DNA from: Nautilus pompilius
Lineage: Eukaryota > Mollusca > Cephalopoda > Nautilida > Nautilidae
Assembly: GCA_018389105.1 (NCBI GenBank)
Contig: JACATO010000966.1
Coordinates: 1 to 64,000 of the forward strand
Reading direction: 5' to 3'
Length of the DNA: 64,000 bases
Part shown: piece by piece, positions 58,050 to 64,000 of the stretch
Position numbering within the stretch: position 1 is the stretch's first letter
Layout: each line of letters starts with the position of its first letter
Made by a program: the position numbers and the translations under genes
Notes under the pieces: generated by a model
What the model saw: the letters and a program-made list of their open reading frames with translations, nothing else
What the model was told of the DNA's origin: nothing
The model's database searches: none

Positions 58050-59710
58050 TTGATGTGTATTAAGTTGTGCCTGCCTCACCAACACAGTATGCAATTTTCT
58101 AATATCAAAACTATACAAGTCTACAATAAACCTGACCGGTTTTAGAATGACAGAAAGTCTCCAGATGTTTCTCTAGCCAAAATACAGTTGAATCTACATT
58201 TCTATTAAGAAAAGAATTTCACACGTTGACAGGTCACAGGTGGTACATTATAAAACATCAGTCTTGTATGGCCAGGTACATCGGCTAAACTGTGTGATAT
58301 GTGGAATTCTGCAATCATTCTATCCTCCGTTCACCATGTTGCTATGCATCCAGGTAATAAATTTCCCTTAGAATAACCTGAAGATTTTACCTGGACAGTG
58401 TTCCAGTTTCCAGATAGTGCTAACCCAATTCCTTAATCCATCTTGAAATGCAAATGATTTAACCTTTATTTATTAAAAATCTCAATCTTACCTGGAATGA
58501 TCCCAGCTAATTGGTTTAACTTTGAAAATGAAACCCCACCACCATCTGAAAAATGATTTTCCTTCTGTTCTGTATATATATCAGGCTGTGCTGCGAATGT
58601 GGCCATCTTGTATTTTTTTTCTTTTTCTTTTACTTCCATACTTTATCTTTAGCTGGTAGTGTAGTTATCATAACTAAATAACTAGAGAGAGAGAGAGAGA
58701 GACGAGAGAGAGAGAGGAGAAAGCGATTTTTATATGCAAGACCATTTTTCAAAGCAGATGAACAGTTTGGTTGCTCATGTTTTTGCAAAAGAACTTTGAA
58801 AATGCCACCATTTTGTCAAAGACAGTGGCTTAAAAATAGAATAATAATTGCCTGAGGAATTATTTTGAGTTAGATCACTAGTAAGGCAAACAGAGTTGTT
58901 TCCTCTTTTTTACCATAATTATTATCAAGATATTCTTTTAAAAAATGTAACACGATTATAGCAAGTTTTACTTTAATGGCCTTGTAATTTTATCTTTTTT
59001 TAACCCCCAATGGAAACAGAAAATATTGTGACTGTTTTTCATGTGTATTTCTTAGCAGAATGAAAAAGATTTCAGATTAAGAACCCGCCATGTCAAACTG
59101 GGAAGGAAGTCTTTTACACAAGATGGAAGAAATACAGATGATCTGAGAGTTTTTTTTGAGCTAGTCAATGCTGAATACAATTTACACTACAGTAATTAAA
59201 CATCTGTTGTAGTAATAAAAATTAAGTAAATAAAAGGCAAACTACTTTGATTGCCGGGCCAGGCCAAAACCCTGACATCACTAAAGCTAAATTTATGACC
59301 AGTTATTGCCATGCTACTAAATAAAACAGTCTCCATGATGAGACAGATGAAAATCATTTGTATAGACACCAACCAGTTTTTCTAATGTAATCAGGGGAAA
59401 AAAGTTCTGACAGTTAATAGAGGATACACTATAGGAGCTGAGTCAAAAAGTTGGCCTTTGCACAGGAACAGATCCCCTAGTATGAGATTTAAAGTGAAGA
59501 TCCTTAAAGAGACCTGTGGAAATAATTATAGAGTAGTTATAATGAAATTTCTTTTTACCAGTGAGTGCCTAAAAATCAAAACCAGAGGCTTTTTTTGTCC
59601 AAAGATAATTTAGAAGGGATATGCATCAGAATTCCGTTCTTCTGCAAAGTTTCATAAACATTCTTTTAAGCTTCTTTGAAATGGGTTTCTAATGTTTATC
59701 GACTTCTGTT
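58050..59710. other. gene-free AT-rich sequence
   Basis: Includes a (GA)n tract with CGAGA interruption at 58684-58718. Nothing else recognised. Confidence 0.45.
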
Positions 59711-59719
59711 AATATGTAT

Positions 59720-60880
59720 GTGTATATATGAAGTTATTTTAAAATCTATCACTTGAAAATGCTGACTTCTGTATAATATGTTAACACTGTTCACAGAAAC
59801 TTATAACACAATGTTAACTGTAATAACATATTACAATTAATGCATGAATATAATGCATCAGCATTACGACTTTTCACTATCTGCTCATGATGCTTGAGTC
59901 ATTCAAGAAAGCAGCTTGAAGGAATTTCTTGGAGTTTTGAGAAAGAATACCTAGACCAAGCAATCTGGAGAGAGAAATTGCTATGCTTCAAGCAAGTAAG
60001 TCAAGAACGCAAGATGCGAGACTGTAAAAATGTCTGTGGCTGTGGGGCAGACATAACGAGATAGGTGTGACTTATGACTGCACTTCTGCCAGACAACCAA
60101 GGGTGGAAACTACTGTGCAGGACTGCCACGTCTGCTCGACACCCAAGAAAAAAGTCCCTTCAAGTAGCTGCAACATTAGCAATTAAAAGATGATGCATCC
60201 CAATGCACCAAGATAACACACATAACTGCTTCGGTGAGATACACTTGTCTGCAGGACAATGTTGGACCTGGTCTTTCACCTTGCAGCTTTAATGGGCACA
60301 GCAGTGCATATGATTATCTCAATGAAGGTGAAAGAATGTCCTTTTTACAGACAAAGCCAGTTTATTGTTGCCAATAAGAACGTGGTGCCACAGACTGAAT
60401 GTGAAGCAGATTGCTGTCTAAATGAGAGGAACCATTAGTGGCAGACATAGAATGGAATGGTCTTACTGCTGTATATAATTTTCATGGTCCAGTCAACATG
60501 GTTACTTACAGAAATGAGATTCTTCAAAAGTCAAGCTGGGGCCATCAAGTTTATTATCAGGATCTTACGACCACCTTCCCAAAAGGCATTCCTCAAAAAA
60601 TGCATGGACGGACTCAATGAGATGGTGCTTTGCTGCTTGTGGAAAACTATGGAAGACGCAATCAACAGTAATTCTCATCAAGACAGTTGCTGCATGTGGC
60701 AAACCATTTCTTCAATATTATCATTTTGCGTGATGCTTCTATCAACAAAATGTTGCTTTAATGATAACAAAATGCATTTGTTTAATTGCAAAAATGAAAA
60801 AAAAAATGTTTAATTTGGTGTGTAATCCAAACTAAAAAATTGGTGGTGTTTTAAAATTAGTTCAGTATATATAAAGTGGA
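59720..60880 (+). pseudogene. Tc1-like element with decayed transposase, possible TIRs
   Basis: Plus-strand pieces: ADNQPRVETTVQDCHV (family: GRPRVTT.RQDR.I), KKVPSSSCNISN (family: R..TA..TA.N), then WNGLTAVYNFHGPVNMVTYR followed by NEILQ (family: .LV.VEGNLN..RYRDEIL), and YYQDLTTTFPKGIPQ in the place of QQDNARPH. There are many stops and frameshifts. Possible ends: TATATATGAAGTTATTTTAA near 59723 and, as complement, TATATACTGAACTAATTTTAA near 60877, about 1.16 kb apart, a size normal for Tc1. The subfamily differs from the other Tc1-like copies in the window. The end call is weaker than the family call. Confidence 0.6.
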
Positions 60881-60977
60881 AAGAGTGTAAGTTCTTGCAG
60901 CACCAGTACTTCCTAATTGAACTAAGTTATATATGTAAATTTATTTTTGTATTTTAAATTTAGAAACAGGTGCTAGT

Positions 60978-62000
60978 TCATGTTGCAGCAGTATTTTTCA
61001 CATGATGGAAAATGTCTAAATACAGTATGCTGCCAGTTATCAAACTACTCAGAGAGCCATGAGGAAAAGATTTAGGGTTGGACAGATCAACCATCTTGTC
61101 AACAGTCAAAAGTTGGTAATTTGGATCAGTTTCACAATCTTTAAGCCAGTTGATGTCATCACTATCATATTTGTTAGAAACCAAAATATTTTACATGAGT
61201 TTCCATAAACTCCAAAACACGGTCTTTCTTAGTCTCAAACCAAATGTTCGTTCTCTTTAGTTATGACAACTTTCCTCAAGCCCTTTCAAGAATCTGCTAA
61301 GATGCAGAAGTCCCAGCTTCATCAGCTATATAGATGCATTCTTTCAAATCTATTTTCTTAAAAATGCTTGGTCATGTCTTCTCCATTTTATTTTCACTAT
61401 CAGGCAGCGTAGCAGCTATTTTCTGTAGAAGTACATGAAGAATGATGCATTAACACTCTCTGATGTATAGGTTGGAGAAATGAAGTGATAATCAGGGGCA
61501 ACAGAAACTTTTGAATTTACCTTTAGATTTAAGACAACAACACGAAGGAGAGGGGGGGGGCGTTATCCATAACAAACAAGTAAAACCTCATTCTGAACAT
61601 TCTTAGTTTGTGGTGTTTTTTTGTTTTTTTTTACTGATGGTGAAAATGCTTGGAAACCAATCAATAAACACATGACAATCCATCCATGTATTCCTCTTAG
61701 ATACGTAGGTGATGGGTAACCTCCATATTTACATGCCTGAAGCAGCGAGGTTACTTCACTTTAGCAATCAATAACAAAGGCAGCCTGTGGCATCCAGCTG
61801 CATTTGCATAACCACTGCCATAATGCGATCCCTGTTTACCATAAATCCAGGTGCTGCGGATTCGTGCTGATAAGCAACTGATTTTCCTGGCAAGACGTTC
61901 TGGCTCGAACCAGTTTCGTCCACACTGTGCCGTGTTTCTCAGGAAAATAACCTTTGCTCTGCCAGAAATTTTCAAAATTTTCCTTTCGAAGATCCAGCAA
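60978..62000 (-). pseudogene. pogo/Tigger (jerky-like) DDE transposase, degenerate
   Basis: Minus-strand pieces in order: VDETGSSQNVLPGKSVAYQ then HESAAPGFMVNRDRIMAVV (family: .ADETGL.W..LP..T.A...ES.APG.K..KDR.TVM, with the first catalytic Asp), KRNTWMD and VFIDWFPS (family: K.AWMT...F..WF), DNAPPSPS (family: LLLDNAPSHP, second Asp), a YHFISPTYTS segment, a region related to the TLIQPMDQGV neighbourhood, and finally SDDINWLKDCETDPNYQLLT, the acidic C-terminal tail (family: ..DV.EWL..D..DPG.Q.LTD.EI). Frameshifts and stops separate the pieces. The N-terminal CENP-B domain was not found. Confidence 0.78.
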
Positions 62001-62004
62001 CAGG

Positions 62005-62365
62005 CAGATCAGAAAGAGGCTTCTCCCCCCCCCCACCCACCTCAAATTCCAAGTTCACAAAAATGGCAACAAGACCTGAATGCATTCAACCAGCTGCTTT
62101 GGAATCCTGGCATTCATTTGCAGAGCTCCTCCTCCCCCCTTTTTTTTTCAAATAGAAATGTCCCCTTCTGATTTATTTTTGAGTAAAAAAAACAAACAAC
62201 TAATTTCTGAGTTGGACTAATAATCTTTCCCATGTCACTGGAAGTGTTATTTTGGAACAAGCCTCCCAGGGCAAATAAAGAAAGGATTATCATTGCTATG
62301 TGCCTCTGTGCACAATTAACTTTTAAAGAGACCGAATGTGATGGTTACTGACAGTTTTCTTTGAT
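62005..62365. other. gene-free sequence
   Basis: C-run at 62025-62035 and T-run near 62140. Could contain the undetected N-terminal part of the jerky-like pseudogene. Confidence 0.4.
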
Positions 62366-62369
62366 GCAG

Positions 62370-62454
62370 GACAAAGTCTCCTGGCCAGATTATCAGCGCT
62401 GTTCTGTACATGAAAAGAACAGAAGGAAATTATCAACAGCAAGAATGTTATTTG
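62370..62454 (+). other. candidate internal exon (85 bp)
   Basis: Acceptor TTTCTTTGATGCAG ends at 62369 and a consensus donor GTAAGT begins at 62455. Two frames are open. One of them (TKSPGQIISAVLYMKR then TEGNYQQQECYL) ends in phase 0, compatible with the candidate exon at 63706. No homologue is recognised. Confidence 0.3.
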
Positions 62455-62459
62455 GTAAG

Positions 62460-63190
62460 TGGTGGTGCTACATCAGACATACATTTCCAGGGTTTTTTAT
62501 CACCGACCTGGATAAATGAACCATTCATCAATGTTCGCAAAATCAATGGAACATCTCTCTCATCATCAGAACTGCGCTGAAGAAGTCCATTTATCCAGGT
62601 GTCTGTTGGGGTTGGGGGGGCAGAAATAAGAGTCTACACAAAAATTGTCTAGCACAGCACGAATGATACTTATCTAAGCTGTTTTATTTACTCCTAGCTG
62701 GTTTTCTTGCACAGATTTTAATCTATAATTCTATGTAAATCCTTCTGTAATGATTATAGTAATAACTTTTCAAAAAATGTTTTACACCCCTACTCCCAAT
62801 CTACAGTCCATCTTGTATTTCATCACGTTTAATAAACAAAGGGGTACCATTCCTAATGTGTCTGTTATCAAACTGTCCATAAACAACATTGTTACATGGA
62901 CACACAAATAAACTCCCATGCCTCCTTTTATCCATATTTGTTTGTTCAGATAGGCTGATACCATCTGGGCCATTCCTTGTATACTGTTATATAAAAACAC
63001 CCAGACAAGCTCTGGTATGTATCAGGCAGAGGAATAATGCAATGTGTTGTTGTCAGGGAGACTGGCTAAGTTTCACCACAGGTTATTTTAGAGCATGCTG
63101 TTCAGAAAACAAGATGGCATGGTTTTGGGAAGAGTTCAAGCTCTGATATTATCATGGCGCAAGAATAAGTAAAAAAGACATAAGTGGGGA
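62460..63190. other. gene-free AT-rich sequence (possible intron)
   Basis: Nothing recognised. The plus-strand frame at 62889-63146 has no known domain. Confidence 0.4.
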
Positions 63191-63194
63191 ATAT

Positions 63195-63385
63195 CAAGAT
63201 ATTCAGAAGGAACACAACTATAGTATAAAAAGGAACAGTAATGCAAAAAAAAAACTAGTAAATAAATAAACCTATGGAATGAGGTAAAGATATTCAGAGG
63301 AAAGATAACTATGGTATAGAAGAGTAATGAGTAATATGAAGATATTCAGAAGGGAGATAATCAGGGTAGACTTAGAAATAGATAA
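63195..63385 (+). repeat. degenerate tandem repeat, three copies
   Basis: AAGATATTCAGAAGG followed by (A/G)GATAACTATGGTATA-like sequence occurs at about 63197, 63287 and 63339, with 50-90 bp spacing. Confidence 0.6.
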
Positions 63386-63705
63386 GAAATAAGAAATTGT
63401 ATAAAATGTGCTAATGATATATCAGTTGTTTCTTTCTTAAAGTAATTTAAAACAAGAATAATTAAATCTGTTTTGGGGAATGTTTAGTGAAACTTTCAAG
63501 TGGCTGAAAAACGATGTGCTGACACAAATAATAGCATGAAGGTAATAAGAGTTTCTTCTCTTCTGCCATTAACATATTATCTAAATATATCACTCAAACT
63601 ACAACAAGGTGGGTAAAATATTTTTTGTGCTTTGTAAAACTGCTTTCATTGTGAAAATCGGTTATTTTGCTTTGTAATTTACTGTAACAGTTTCTTTCCC
63701 TATAG

Positions 63706-63837
63706 GTGAGAAAAGATGCCAACTATAAAGTGGTGGGAGGAGAATGGCGATGGTGTATTTCGGAAAATACACCAAAAGACGATACAATGCTTGTTTTTTC
63801 TTTATTTAATAAAACATTACTTCCACTTCACACTTAA
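63706..63837 (+). other. candidate terminal exon with stop
   Basis: Acceptor TTTCTTTCCCTATAG ends at 63705. The frame from 63706 reads VRKDANYKVVGGEWRWCI then SENTPKDDTMLVF and stops at TAA 63835-63837. An alternative frame starting at ATG 63716 is also open to 63964 (MPTIKWWEENGDGVF). Phase fits the 62370-62454 candidate. The two might form the end of a host gene, but neither product is recognised. Confidence 0.27.
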
Positions 63838-64000
63838 AACTTTTACTGAAAATTGCTTTCGGATGTCGTCAAGGAAGAAGCCAAGTATTCCAACCACAAG
63901 AGACAGACCCAATGATTCCCTTTTTAGAGGAAATAAATTTAAAAAAGAAAAAGAACCAAGATAATGTGTGTCCAGAACTGACGATGAGAAGAGATGTGCA

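Noticed and set aside
60438..60813. Independent small host genes from two overlapping frames
   Set aside because: Both frames carry pieces of the same decayed Tc1-like transposase.

Overview
The window reads as AT-rich nuclear DNA from an invertebrate animal, most plausibly a lophotrochozoan such as a marine mollusc. The reasons are the lack of bacterial-style gene packing, long gene-free stretches full of homopolymers and microsatellites, tRNA-derived SINEs with A and B boxes, and many decayed Tc1/mariner, hAT and pogo/Tigger copies. The species is inferred only loosely, because no host gene could be named. None of the longer open frames is a recognisable intact host protein; those that could be identified are transposase fossils.

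Layout. Positions 1 to about 5,850 are GC- and CpG-rich and look like the promoter or CpG island of a gene lying mostly outside the window. They hold two large purine-only (GA) tracts, a SINE with a 9-bp target duplication (4073-4355), and a candidate TATA/E-box promoter near 3.85-3.94 kb. From 5.85 kb on the sequence is AT-rich. Transposon remains are a minus-strand hAT fragment (7.95-8.5 kb), Tc1-like copies (8.53-8.86, 13.8-14.48, 18.57-19.47, 32.69-33.6, 40.15-40.71, 59.72-60.88 kb), pogo/Tigger/jerky-type fragments (12.3-12.7 and 60.98-62.0 kb), a LINE tail (15.5-15.7 kb), a second SINE (51.73-52.07 kb), and small TIR elements at 51.20-51.57 and 54.65-54.91 kb.

The most interesting locus is 19625-23710. 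An element with about 115-120 bp terminal inverted repeats carries the decayed C-terminal part of a multicopy invertebrate protein family, marked by a motif like EERYQGRW followed by a DYCW motif. A complete 2.76-kb hAT element, with its own TIRs and 8-bp target duplication, is nested inside it. This suggests that the otherwise unexplained protein family travels in a TIR-bounded DNA transposon.

Between the repeats lie islands of non-repetitive, compositionally balanced DNA rich in paired transcription-factor-like motifs (10.14-10.34, 25.04-25.62, 28.06-28.31, 35.25-35.95, 41.17-41.48, 43.38-43.9, 50.19-50.35, 50.64-50.86, 55.5-56.2 kb). Together with the CpG-rich left end, they suggest the flank or a long intron of a developmental regulator. 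A few short open segments bounded by good splice signals are given as low-confidence exon candidates.
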